64,000 nt of DNA. Origin: an uncultured Clostridia bacterium. GTDB taxonomy: Bacteria > Bacillota > Clostridia > Christensenellales > Christensenellaceae. Position 1 is the stretch's first letter; every line of letters begins with the position of its first letter. Made by a program: the position numbers and the translations under genes. The stretch covers positions 38,383 to 102,382 of the forward strand of contig CALVMT010000072.1 in the NCBI GenBank assembly GCA_944347775.1, in the 5' to 3' direction. Below the pieces are notes generated by a model. That model saw only the letters and a program-made list of their open reading frames with translations, was not told the origin of the DNA and did not search any database. Shown one piece after another: positions 35,645-44,185 of the stretch.

Positions 35645-38170
35645 TTAGGCCGTTTCGATTGTAGCGGCTTTTTGTAATCCAAGTTTTTTAATGGCATCTT
35701 CTCGCATTTTATATTTTAATATTTTTCCTGCGACATTCATGGGAAACTCGGTAACAAAGTCGATATATTTAGGAACTTTATGGCGCGCCATATGCGAGAC
35801 AATGTATTCTCGCATTTCTTGCTCGGTCATTTCAGCACCTTCTTTTAAAATAATACATGCCATAATTTCTTCGCCGTAACGTTCATCTGGAACACCAATA
35901 ACCTGTACGTCCTGGACTTTCGGATGCGTATAGATAAATTCTTCTATTTCTTTAGGATAAATATTTTCTCCACCACGGATAATCATATCTTTGAGACGGC
36001 CAGTAATGCGGTAATTGCCTTCCGGAGTTTCGCAAGCCAAATCTCCAGTATGTAACCACCCATCTGAATCAATTGCAGCTTCGGTCGCACGAGGCATTTT
36101 ATAATATCCTTTCATAATATTATAACCTCTGGCTACAAATTCACCAATTTCGCCAACAGGCATTTCCTGATTGGTTTCTGGGTCGACAATTTTGCATTCA
36201 ATTTCAGGAAGTGCTCGCCCGACTGTTGCAACACGAACTTCTAACGGATCATCTGTGCTACTCATGGTGCAGCCTGGAGAAGCTTCGGTTTGCCCATAAA
36301 CTATTGTAATTTCTGTCATGTGCATCTTATCTACAACGTCTTGCATAACGGAAATTGGGCAAGGGCTTCCTGCCATAATTCCGGTGCGCATATAGGAAAA
36401 ATCGGTTTTAGGAAAATCTTCATGTTGTAACATAGCGATAAACATGGTGGGAACACCGTGAAAACAGGTGACGCGTTCATTAGTCACGCAGGCAAGTGCG
36501 GGTTTAGGTGAAAAATAAGGCAGAGGGAGCAACGTAGCGCCATGTGTCATTGCAGCAGTCATGGCCAAAACCATGCCAAAACAATGGAACATCGGCACCT
36601 GAATCATCATACGGTCAGCTGTCGAAAGATCCATGCGGTCTCCAATGCATTTACCGTTATTAACAATATTATAGTGAGTTAACATTACACCCTTGGGGAA
36701 ACCGGTTGTTCCTGAAGTATACTGCATATTACATACATCGTGAACATCTACTGCTGCTGCCATGCGGTGAACTTGTTCTAATGGAATGCGGTTTGCACGG
36801 GCAACGGCTTCTTCCCAAGTTAGGCACCCTTTTTGACGGAAACCTATGGAAATTACATTGCGCAGGAAGGGTAAGCGTTTGCAGTGGAGGGGTTCTCCGG
36901 GTCGTGTATGCTCTAATTCTGGGCATAATTCAGCAACAATGGCAGAATAGTTGGAATCCCGATAACCGTCAATCATAATGAGCGTATGCGTATCTGATTG
37001 GCGCAGCAGGTATTCTGCTTCATGGATTTTATAAGCCGTATTGACCGTGACTAAAACAGCTCCTATTTTTGTTGTTGCCCAAAAGGCAATATACCATTGG
37101 GGTAAATTGGTTGCCCATATTGCAATGTGATCTCCATTTTTTACACCTAAGGAAATAAGGGCGCGTGCAAAAGTATCCACATCGTCACGGAATTCGGAAT
37201 AAGTGCGGGTATAGTCCATTGTGGTGTACTTAAATGCCAATTGATCAGGGAATTCTTCAACCATTTTATCCAAAACCTGAGAAAAAGTTCTATCAATTAA
37301 AATATCTTTTTTCCAGATAAACTTACCGGTACCGGTATTATTGCTATATAAATGGTCCCGCAAACGCGCTGGTTTTTCAAATTTTCCCATAATGCTGATA
37401 AAGTGAGAAAAAATGACTTCCATATCATCGATATCATGTTTCCAATGAGGATCCCATTCCAACGAAATAAAACCGCTGTAATTAATGGAGCGTAAAGCGT
37501 TAATCATTTCGTGAAGAGGCAAAGAGCCTTCGCCGATTAAACGATATTCAAATTGCCCGTTAACAAGTTCCGAATCTTTAATATGCACATGTTTTGTGTA
37601 GGCTCCAAGATTTTGTATCGTTGTTTCGGGAGATTCTCCATTGATCCGGTAGGGATGGTTGAGATCCCATAAAGCAGCAAGGGAATCGCAAGCAAAATGA
37701 TTTAATATATCTCTTAATTTTTCAGTATTGGTATAAATTCCAGTTGTTTCAATCAGAATAATTACGCCCAATCGTTCGGCTGTAGGAAGAAGCTGCTCCA
37801 GGCAAGAGATTACTGCAGCATCGTCTTCGGCTTCCGTACCGACACGTGTAGCCCGGACTCGGACGTAAGGAATATTTAAATTAAACGCTGTATGCAGGCA
37901 TGAAGAAATTTCGTCGCATGCGTCTTTTTGTGCTTGCGGATCTGCAATGTTGCTTACGGAATCAAGGCAAGAAATGGATAAATTGCGTTCCATTAGATCA
38001 CGGCGAATAGGCGCAGCCATGACTGCGTTGGCTGGACTATATTTATTTGAAAAATCAGATGAACGAATATCGTATAATTCAATGCCGGCAAAGCCGAGTT
38101 CCTGAGCAACATCACAAAAATTTTGAAAAGAATAACCATTCCAACCTTTTGTGGAAAAAGAGAGTTTCAT
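35645..38170 (-). CDS. Fusion of a sugar isomerase/epimerase-type TIM barrel and an acyl-CoA ligase
   Basis: An 841-aa protein with two unrelated enzyme domains. Residues 1 to about 265 match the xylose-isomerase-like TIM barrel (AP endonuclease 2 family), with LSFSTKGWNGYSFQNF, ELYDIR, ETTGIYTN, LWDLNHPYR, HVHIKDSE and FISLEWDP, including metal-type residues. Residues from about 290 form an AMP-binding acyl-CoA synthetase: YTSGTTGFPKG (about 483), VYGQTEASP, DGWLHTGDLA, GRLKDMIIRGGENIYPKEIEE and the C-terminal Lys in GKILKYKM. The second domain resembles medium/long-chain fatty-acyl ligases. The start overlaps the LeuA-like stop by 4 bp (ATGA). The reaction is unknown; the fusion is unusual. 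Confidence 0.85.
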   Translation of the reverse strand: MKLSFSTKGWNGYSFQNFCDVAQELGFAGIELYDIRSSDFSNKYSPANAVMAAPIRRDLMERNLSISCLDSVSNIADPQAQKDACDEISSCLHTAFNLNIPYVRVRATRVGTEAEDDAAVISCLEQLLPTAERLGVIILIETTGIYTNTEKLRDILNHFACDSLAALWDLNHPYRINGESPETTIQNLGAYTKHVHIKDSELVNGQFEYRLIGEGSLPLHEMINALRSINYSGFISLEWDPHWKHDIDDMEVIFSHFISIMGKFEKPARLRDHLYSNNTGTGKFIWKKDILIDRTFSQVLDKMVEEFPDQLAFKYTTMDYTRTYSEFRDDVDTFARALISLGVKNGDHIAIWATNLPQWYIAFWATTKIGAVLVTVNTAYKIHEAEYLLRQSDTHTLIMIDGYRDSNYSAIVAELCPELEHTRPGEPLHCKRLPFLRNVISIGFRQKGCLTWEEAVARANRIPLEQVHRMAAAVDVHDVCNMQYTSGTTGFPKGVMLTHYNIVNNGKCIGDRMDLSTADRMMIQVPMFHCFGMVLAMTAAMTHGATLLPLPYFSPKPALACVTNERVTCFHGVPTMFIAMLQHEDFPKTDFSYMRTGIMAGSPCPISVMQDVVDKMHMTEITIVYGQTEASPGCTMSSTDDPLEVRVATVGRALPEIECKIVDPETNQEMPVGEIGEFVARGYNIMKGYYKMPRATEAAIDSDGWLHTGDLACETPEGNYRITGRLKDMIIRGGENIYPKEIEEFIYTHPKVQDVQVIGVPDERYGEEIMACIILKEGAEMTEQEMREYIVSHMARHKVPKYIDFVTEFPMNVAGKILKYKMREDAIKKLGLQKAATIETA

Positions 38171-39585
38171 TCTACGATTTCCTCCTCATAGACAATTTTG
38201 TTAAGTGCATTTAGATATGCTTTGATACTTGCGCCGATAATATCGGTAGATGTTCCGTTCCCTGAATATAGCCTTCCATTTGAACGCAAACGCACAAGAG
38301 CAGATCCCATTGCTTCGCGCCCTTCGGTAACGGCCTGGATTTGGAAATCATCCAGTTCATAATGGTGACCTACAATTTGCTCTATAGCTATGAAAGAAGC
38401 ATCTATTGGCCCATCTCCCGTGCAAATACCGGATATCGGCTGACCATTTCTTTCTAGCTGTATATTGGCAGAAGCATTGATGACATTCCCGCTGTTAATT
38501 ACATAACTGATCAGCTTATATGTTGATGGAACTTGAAGCGCTGTACTTGCAATAATTGCATCAAACTCTTTGGTGCCAATATTTTTTTTGGAAGCAACAT
38601 TGCAAAAAGCTTCATATACTTTAATATTATCTTCTTCAGAGAGATCATAGCCCAGTTGGTGCGTTGCCTTAATTATTGTTTCTAAAGAATCGTTTTTATC
38701 TAAAGAAATTTGTAAATTGCTGTTATTTGCTCCGTTTTCAAAGGGAGTAGATTGTGCGCGGCGGGTTTGTGTAATCCAATTAATTTGACGGATGATCCGT
38801 TGCATTTCAGTAAATTTTAAATTGCAGCGCAAGCCCAGCATATCTCCGCGGTGACGAATGATATTAGCCGCCGCAAAAAGTGTTGCATAAGATGCACTAC
38901 TTGCAGCAGCTTTAATATTTGTTGCTCCAGCTTGCACTGCCTGAATGGAACAGGCTGCAGCAACGTGTAATGTATCTGAACACTGAACGGACAGGGTTAC
39001 TTTTTTTAGAGAAGGAATTTGTTCATACAACCTTTCGATAAATGCCTTAAATTCATCGGGCATCATTGCGCCCGCTGTATCGCAGATACTAATTATTGTA
39101 GCGCCAGCCTCGATTGCTGCTTGAATTGCTAAAGAAAGAAAGTCTTCTTCGCTCCTTGCTGCATCTTCAGCGGAAAATTCTACTTCCGGGCAAAGCTTTT
39201 TTGCCGCAGAAATCAAACTGGAGATCATTTCTAAAACAGCAGGAGCTTTTTTTTGGCAGGTATATGCCATTTGAATAGGAGAAACAGGCACATTAACAAC
39301 CAGGCGAGGATGCGTTGCATTTTTAATTGCTTCCCAAGAAGTTTCAATTGATTGCGGATTTAAGGCAATGGGTAATGCAACTGTACTATTATGTACGAGT
39401 GAAGCGATTGTTTTAATGAGTAAAGTATCAGTCTTTTCATCTTGCAAGGGAGCAAATTCAATAGCATCCACCTGTAACTTATCTAATTGCTTTGCAATTT
39501 CAATTTTTTCTTTAAAGCTCAGAGCGTTATCAATGCGGTGAGCCTCTTCCCGCAAAGTGATGTCTGTAAATGTAATGGTCTTCAA
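38167..39585 (-). CDS. LeuA-family (2-isopropylmalate synthase-like) protein lacking the usual metal ligands
   Basis: Homologue of alpha-isopropylmalate/citramalate/homocitrate synthases, 472 aa. The Claisen-condensation barrel is recognisable: ITFTDITLREE at the N-terminus, VEFSAEDAARSEEDFL, CDTAGAMMPDEF, and a C-terminal LeuA-dimer region from about 380 with GDGPIDASF. Key changes are clear: the LRDG motif is LREE, the metal-binding HCHND is QCSDT, and the GERAGN loop is SSASYAT. The divalent-metal triad is thus apparently lost, so classical LeuA chemistry is doubtful. The start is TTG at 39585, 8 bases after AAGGAGT. A T-box leader controls it. Confidence 0.83.
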   Translation of the reverse strand: MKTITFTDITLREEAHRIDNALSFKEKIEIAKQLDKLQVDAIEFAPLQDEKTDTLLIKTIASLVHNSTVALPIALNPQSIETSWEAIKNATHPRLVVNVPVSPIQMAYTCQKKAPAVLEMISSLISAAKKLCPEVEFSAEDAARSEEDFLSLAIQAAIEAGATIISICDTAGAMMPDEFKAFIERLYEQIPSLKKVTLSVQCSDTLHVAAACSIQAVQAGATNIKAAASSASYATLFAAANIIRHRGDMLGLRCNLKFTEMQRIIRQINWITQTRRAQSTPFENGANNSNLQISLDKNDSLETIIKATHQLGYDLSEEDNIKVYEAFCNVASKKNIGTKEFDAIIASTALQVPSTYKLISYVINSGNVINASANIQLERNGQPISGICTGDGPIDASFIAIEQIVGHHYELDDFQIQAVTEGREAMGSALVRLRSNGRLYSGNGTSTDIIGASIKAYLNALNKIVYEEEIVE

Positions 39586-39615
39586 AATTAAATACTCCTT
39601 TTTTACTGGTTAAAT

Positions 39616-39913
39616 AAAAAAATCCCTGAAGCCTTACGACTTCAGGGACGAAATTACTCGTGGTACCACCCTGTTTGCTAAAACATTAAAATAATTATTC
39701 ACACTGCTTCAGCCACTTAATCGAAATTCAAATAAATTTCTAGCCATGATAACGGGGCATCCGTAACTCCTTATCCTTACTATTATTACGACTCGGGAGT
39801 TCTGCTCTGGAATGAGACTGCATTTTTTGCTTTGATTGGCTTGCACCATCCGCCAATTCTCTAATTCAATACAAAATATACATAATTCCTTCAACGCATT
39901 TATTAATGAAAGT
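39616..39913 (-). promoter_or_regulatory. T-box riboswitch leader of the LeuA-like operon
   Basis: The conserved T-box sequence AGGGTGGTACCACG reads on the minus strand at 39672-39659. The terminator follows: CCCTGAAG (39647-39640) pairs with CTTCAGGG (39631-39624), then seven U (39622-39616). Upstream, a stem I with distal loop is visible (ATTGGC pairs with GCCAAT, about 39857-39836), and AGTAAGG resembles the AGTAGG element. A likely specifier is CUC (Leu) at 39799-39797 in the context GAACTCCC; this codon choice is an inference. Uncharged tRNA would favour antitermination, so the operon is induced on shortage of the matching amino acid. Confidence 0.9.
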
Positions 39914-39919
39914 AAATGC

Positions 39920-39948
39920 ATTATAACAAGGAAGAAAAAAATTGTCAA
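39920..39948 (-). promoter_or_regulatory. Consensus promoter of the T-box leader
   Basis: On the minus strand TTGACA (39948-39943) and TATAAT (39925-39920) have a 17-bp spacer and a TG one base before the -10. This is one of the best sigma-A promoters in the window. Confidence 0.85.
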
Positions 39949-40061
39949 GTAAATGATAAAAATAATTTTATTTTTTAAATGCAGTAAACAAAATGAATAA
40001 AAGTTTTTTGCTTGCAGATAATAGATTTGTCAAGATTATACAGTAAAGGAGTAATTTGAGA

Positions 40062-40616
40062 GTGAAGGCAACAGGAATCGTACGAAGAATTGATGATTTA
40101 GGGAGGATTGTTGTTCCTAAAGAAATTCGACGCACATTAAGAATTAGAGAGGGTGATCCCTTGGAAATATATACACAAACAGACGGAAGTGTAATTTTAA
40201 AAAAATATTCACCGGTTAACGAACTAAGTGAATATGCCGAAGAGTTGGCAAGATCTATGGGAAACGCGCTCGATCGAACAGCGTTAATTTGTGATAAAGA
40301 TATTGTTGTTGCGGCAAGTGGAATAAATCGCCGCGAATACATGGGAAAGCCAATTAGTAAAGAATTGGAAGAAGCAATAGAAAAACGTAAGGGGATTATT
40401 AGAAATAATCGGGAAATTGAGAGCTTTATTCCGATTAGCAAAAATAAGGAAGAAGAAAATTTTCGGGGTCAACTAATTCAGCCAATTATTTGCGAGGGAC
40501 AAACAATAGGAGCTGTTATTTTACTTAATCATGCACAGAATAAACCCCTGGGTGAAATAGAAGCAAAAAGCGCCGAAGTCGCTGCGATTTTTATTGGAAG
40601 TCAAATGGAACAATAA
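40062..40616 (+). CDS. spoVT: Stage V sporulation protein T (AbrB-type regulator)
   Basis: Transcription factor that in spore formers modulates late forespore genes, 184 aa. The N-terminal swapped-hairpin AbrB domain is KATGIVRRIDDLGRIVVPKE and RTLRIREGDPLEIY. The C-terminal GAF-like domain covers about 60-180 (MGNALDRTALICDKDIVVAASG). A TTG at 40056 is in frame, but AAAGGAG at 40045-40051 fits the GTG at 40062, which also gives the family's usual N-terminus. It is followed by the SpoVB-type gene, as in Bacillus spoVT-yabM. Presence of spoVT suggests, but does not prove, sporulation. Confidence 0.95.
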   Translation: MKATGIVRRIDDLGRIVVPKEIRRTLRIREGDPLEIYTQTDGSVILKKYSPVNELSEYAEELARSMGNALDRTALICDKDIVVAASGINRREYMGKPISKELEEAIEKRKGIIRNNREIESFIPISKNKEEENFRGQLIQPIICEGQTIGAVILLNHAQNKPLGEIEAKSAEVAAIFIGSQMEQ

Positions 40617-40640
40617 CAAATAAAATAATTTTTAATAAAA

Positions 40641-40674
40641 AAAGGGAAGCAAATAAAATAGCTTCCCTTTTTTA
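40641..40674 (+). terminator. Rho-independent terminator after spoVT
   Basis: AAAGGGAAGC (40641-40650) pairs with GCTTCCCTTT (40661-40670), followed by T. The following gap up to 40795 is AT-rich with nothing further I can support. Confidence 0.85.
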
Positions 40675-40795
40675 TGTTTTTAAACCTAACGATCAGCAGA
40701 GGGGAAATAATTCAAATAAAAAATAATGTAAATAAAAATTTATAAATAACCACTTATTTTTTTGCATAAATTTTTATGAGAAAGTAGGGGAAAAA

Positions 40796-42373
40796 ATGAA
40801 AAGAAGATCGAAAAGTATGATAAAAAGCGCACTCATTCTAAGCGGTGCAGGAGCAATATGTAAAGTATTGGGCATGATCTATCGAATTTTGCTTAGCAAT
40901 ATTTTAGGAACACAGGGGATGGGCAGTTATCAGTTGGCCTATTCTATATACGGAATGCTGCTTGTAGCGGTTTCAGGAGGGATGCCGGCTGCGTTATCTG
41001 CAATTGTCGCAAAGCGTTTTGCAAAGAGAGATTTTATAGGTGCAGAAGAATATCTTAGAGCATCAACGCATTTAATGGGATGGCTTGGCGTTGCGTTCGG
41101 AGCAGCTCTTTATTTATTTAGTGGATTATTAAGTAAATGGGTGGGTATGGAATCAGTAAAAAATATATTGAAGACGGCATCGCCTGCGATATTTTTTGTT
41201 GGTCTTACTTCTTGCTACAGGGGATTTTATCATGGGGCACAGGATATGCTGCCTTCTGCTTTTTCTCAAGTTTGCGAGCAGACTGTAAAAATTGCGGCCG
41301 GAATATATTTTTCGACTCTATTTATTAGAAAAGGGGAAGCATATGGAGCTGTAGGCGCGATGTTGGGTGTTACTATTTCGGAAGCGACTGGGCTGCTTGT
41401 AGCAAAGGCTTTTTCAAAGAAAAGAAAAAAGAAGAATTTACAAGGAAGAAAATGGGGAGCCAAGGCAGCGGAACTTGTTAAAATATCGCTGCCTATTACG
41501 CTTGGAATGGCGGTTATTCCTATGTTAGGTAGTGTAGACTCCATATTAAGCATGAAAATATTACAAAATGCTGGATATACGTATAAGGAAGCATCCGGTC
41601 TTTATGGTTTATATAGTGGGTTTGTGTTGCCTGTAATCAATTTGCCTGGAATATTGGCATCGGCTATTTCGGCAAGTTTGGTTCCCGCAATTTCTGCGGC
41701 AATTGCAAACGATCGGAAAGATTTGCAGCAAAAGCAGTTCAGCTTTGGGCTAAAAGCAATGTGTGTATTGGGAATTCCTCTTTGCGTGGGATTCTGGACG
41801 CTTGCAGAACCTATTTTAAGCACATTGTATAAAAATTTATCTTCTGATGAAATGACCCTTGCTGTACAATTGTTTAGACTAATGGCTCCATGTGCGTTGT
41901 TTTCAATGATCGCACAGATTACGGGAGGAATGTTGCAGGGAATGGATCATATGGGGATTCCGGTAATTAATTTAGTAATCGGTGCAGTTAGTAAAATTTT
42001 ATTGGGTGTATGTTTAATTGGTATACCACAAATTCATATGAAAGGGGCGGCAATTGGAAGTGTATGCTGTTATCTTGTTGCGGCAGTTTTAAACACATTA
42101 GCGGTTTTAAAATACGGAAACGGAGAATACGTTTTTGCTGATTGTTTTTTAAAACCTTTAATTGCGAGTCTGTTTATGTTGGTAGTTGTAAATAAAAGTT
42201 ATGCGGTATTATGCGAGAGTACAAAAGTTGGAGCATTAATTTGTTCTGTTTTTGCCGGAGTTTTGACTTATGGTTTTGGGATTATGATTTCGGGAGCGGT
42301 TAAGCGGCAGGATTTTTCTAGGCAATCACCACAAACTCCCTTTCTCAAGAAAAACGGATATATGTTGTTGTAA
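40796..42373 (+). CDS. SpoVB/MurJ-like polysaccharide or lipid II flippase (MATE fold)
   Basis: Membrane transporter of the MOP (MurJ/SpoVB/Wzx) superfamily, 525 aa, with about 12-14 hydrophobic segments. The N-terminus is basic, followed by LILSGAGAICKVLGMIYRILLSNILGTQGMG, the signature first span and Arg-bearing loop of SpoVB/YabM proteins. GFYHGAQDMLPSAFSQVCEQ and LPGILASAISASLVPAIS are typical mid-protein segments. It probably moves lipid-linked wall precursors across the membrane. The position after spoVT and before mazG matches yabM of Bacillus. GTAGGGG lies before the ATG. Confidence 0.9.
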   Translation: MKRRSKSMIKSALILSGAGAICKVLGMIYRILLSNILGTQGMGSYQLAYSIYGMLLVAVSGGMPAALSAIVAKRFAKRDFIGAEEYLRASTHLMGWLGVAFGAALYLFSGLLSKWVGMESVKNILKTASPAIFFVGLTSCYRGFYHGAQDMLPSAFSQVCEQTVKIAAGIYFSTLFIRKGEAYGAVGAMLGVTISEATGLLVAKAFSKKRKKKNLQGRKWGAKAAELVKISLPITLGMAVIPMLGSVDSILSMKILQNAGYTYKEASGLYGLYSGFVLPVINLPGILASAISASLVPAISAAIANDRKDLQQKQFSFGLKAMCVLGIPLCVGFWTLAEPILSTLYKNLSSDEMTLAVQLFRLMAPCALFSMIAQITGGMLQGMDHMGIPVINLVIGAVSKILLGVCLIGIPQIHMKGAAIGSVCCYLVAAVLNTLAVLKYGNGEYVFADCFLKPLIASLFMLVVVNKSYAVLCESTKVGALICSVFAGVLTYGFGIMISGAVKRQDFSRQSPQTPFLKKNGYMLL

Positions 42374-42393
42374 ATTTATTTAGCAATGTATAA

Positions 42394-42476
42394 ATCCAAG
42401 TAAAATAGTAGAGATTAGTATTGACAAATCATCTAAAGGATATTATGATATATCCGAGTAAAAAAGTAGGGATTGG
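42394..42476 (+). promoter_or_regulatory. iscR promoter flanked by two IscR-like operator repeats
   Basis: TTGACA (42421-42426) and TATGAT (42444-42449) are spaced by 17 bp. Two 25-bp imperfect-palindromic direct repeats surround the promoter, at 42394-42418 and 42452-42476, agreeing at 21 positions. Their core is ATCC(A/G)AGTAAAA, then AGTAG and GATT. One abuts -35 and the other covers the transcription start. The first downstream gene is an Rrf2/IscR regulator with Cys ligands, so autoregulation by Fe-S status is likely. Confidence 0.7.
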
Positions 42477-42487
42477 AGGCGGAGTTG

Positions 42488-42946
42488 TTGAAACTTTCTA
42501 CAAAAGGCAGATATGGTTTGCGGGCAATTGTAGATCTTGCTGTTCATCAGCAGCAAGGAGCGGTATCGATTAGCAGTATCGCAATGAGGCAATCCCTTTC
42601 GGAACATTATTTGGAGCAATTAATGTCTAAGCTCAAAAAGGCGGGGCTAATTTGCAGTGTTCGAGGTGCACAAGGAGGATATATTTTAGCAAAAGAGCCT
42701 TCAGAAATTTCGGTGGGCGATATTCTTCGCGCATTGGAAGGAGATTTGGTGCCGGTGGCCTGTGCGGCAATTACCGGAGTTGACGGGAGTTGCAGCGGAG
42801 AACATACATGTGTAACAAAGTATGTCTGGCAACAAATCAATGAAAGCATTAATCAGACAGTTGATCATATTTTTTTGGACAAGCTGATTGCAGAAAGCCG
42901 TAAAAAGCAACTTGAGTCCGGGGAAAAGCAAAATTGTCCCATCTGA
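42488..42946 (+). CDS. iscR: Rrf2-family Fe-S regulator IscR
   Basis: Winged-helix regulator of Fe-S cluster biogenesis, 152 aa. MKLSTKGRYGLRAIVDLA and the recognition region LSEHYLEQLMSKLKKAGLICSVRGAQGGY are typical of Rrf2 proteins. Three cysteines at 92, 102 and 108 can ligate a [2Fe-2S] cluster as in IscR. Candidate TTG starts occur at 42473, 42485 and 42488; GGAGG at 42475-42479 and the family N-terminus favour 42488. It heads the operon with iscS and iscU. CymR is an alternative identity, but the cysteines and neighbours favour IscR. Confidence 0.9.
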   Translation: MKLSTKGRYGLRAIVDLAVHQQQGAVSISSIAMRQSLSEHYLEQLMSKLKKAGLICSVRGAQGGYILAKEPSEISVGDILRALEGDLVPVACAAITGVDGSCSGEHTCVTKYVWQQINESINQTVDHIFLDKLIAESRKKQLESGEKQNCPI

Positions 42947-42978
42947 GGAGAAGATTTGAATATTTTTTGGAGGATAAT

Positions 42979-44169
42979 ATGAAAAAGCCGATTTATCTAG
43001 ATAATGCAGCAACAACGGTAACAAGGCAAGAAGTAATTGAAGAGATGCTTCCTTATTTTGGCGAATTTTATGGAAATCCCTCAACGGTGTATTCTCTTGG
43101 TACTGCCAGTAAACAGGCTGAAGAAAAGGCAAGGCAGATCATTGGTGATTCGCTTGGTGTTCCAGCACAAGATATATATTTTACGGCAGGAGGAACAGAA
43201 GCTGATAATTGGGCAATAAAAGCAACTGCAGAAGCTTATGCAAATAAAGGAAAGCATATTATTACATCTAAAATTGAACATCATGCAGTTTTGCATACGT
43301 GCCAGTATCTGGAACAGCATGGATATGAGGTGACATATTTGGATGTGGATGAAGATGGGTTAATTAGTCTGGATGAATTGAAAAGTGCAATTCGACCGGA
43401 TACGATATTAATTTCGATTATGTTTGCCAATAACGAGATTGGTACAATTGAACCAATTGCAAAAATTGGGGAAATAGCAAAGGCCAATGGAATTATTTTT
43501 CATACAGATGCAGTACAGGCATATGGTCAGCTTCCCATTAATGCGCAGACCATGCATATCGATATGTTATCGGCAAGCGGCCATAAATTAAATGGACCTA
43601 AAGGAATTGGCTTTCTATATATTAGAAAGGGTTTGAAATTGAAATCCTTTATTCACGGAGGGGCGCAAGAACGTAAACGTCGTGCGGGAACCGAAAATGT
43701 TCCCGGCATTGTTGGATTAGGTAAAGCGGCGGAACTGGCGATGGAAACAATGCAGGAGCGTACACAAAAAGAAATCGCCTTACGCGACCACTTGATTGAG
43801 CGTGTATTGAAAGAAATTCCTTATACACGGTTAAATGGGCATAAAACATTGCGCTTGCCCAATAATACAAATTTTTGTTTTCAATTTATTGAAGGGGAAA
43901 GCATGCTTATGATGTTGGATATGGCGGGAATATGCGGATCCAGCGGTTCAGCTTGCACTTCCGGATCATTAGATCCTTCTCATGTGTTGTTGGCGATAGG
44001 ATTGCCTCATGAAATTGCTCATGGTTCTTTGCGGTTAACGTTAAGCTATGAGACAACTCTTGAAGAGATCGATTATACAGTGGAACAATTAAAAATGATT
44101 ATTGAAAAACTGAGAGCAATGTCACCGCTATATGCGGATTTTATAAAAAAACAGAATAAATCCAGATAA
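42979..44169 (+). CDS. iscS: Cysteine desulfurase IscS/NifS
   Basis: PLP enzyme that takes sulfur from cysteine as a persulfide for Fe-S clusters and thiolated tRNAs, 396 aa. YLDNAATT is at the N-terminus, the PLP lysine lies in SGHKLNGPKGIGFLY, and the persulfide Cys is in GSACTSGSLDPSHVL. A longer start at 42934 overlaps iscR; GGAGG just before the ATG at 42979 and the family start support the shorter form. It is co-transcribed with iscR and iscU; it may also supply sulfur to MnmA. Confidence 0.96.
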   Translation: MKKPIYLDNAATTVTRQEVIEEMLPYFGEFYGNPSTVYSLGTASKQAEEKARQIIGDSLGVPAQDIYFTAGGTEADNWAIKATAEAYANKGKHIITSKIEHHAVLHTCQYLEQHGYEVTYLDVDEDGLISLDELKSAIRPDTILISIMFANNEIGTIEPIAKIGEIAKANGIIFHTDAVQAYGQLPINAQTMHIDMLSASGHKLNGPKGIGFLYIRKGLKLKSFIHGGAQERKRRAGTENVPGIVGLGKAAELAMETMQERTQKEIALRDHLIERVLKEIPYTRLNGHKTLRLPNNTNFCFQFIEGESMLMMLDMAGICGSSGSACTSGSLDPSHVLLAIGLPHEIAHGSLRLTLSYETTLEEIDYTVEQLKMIIEKLRAMSPLYADFIKKQNKSR

Positions 44170-44185
44170 GGTAGGAGCAAAAACG

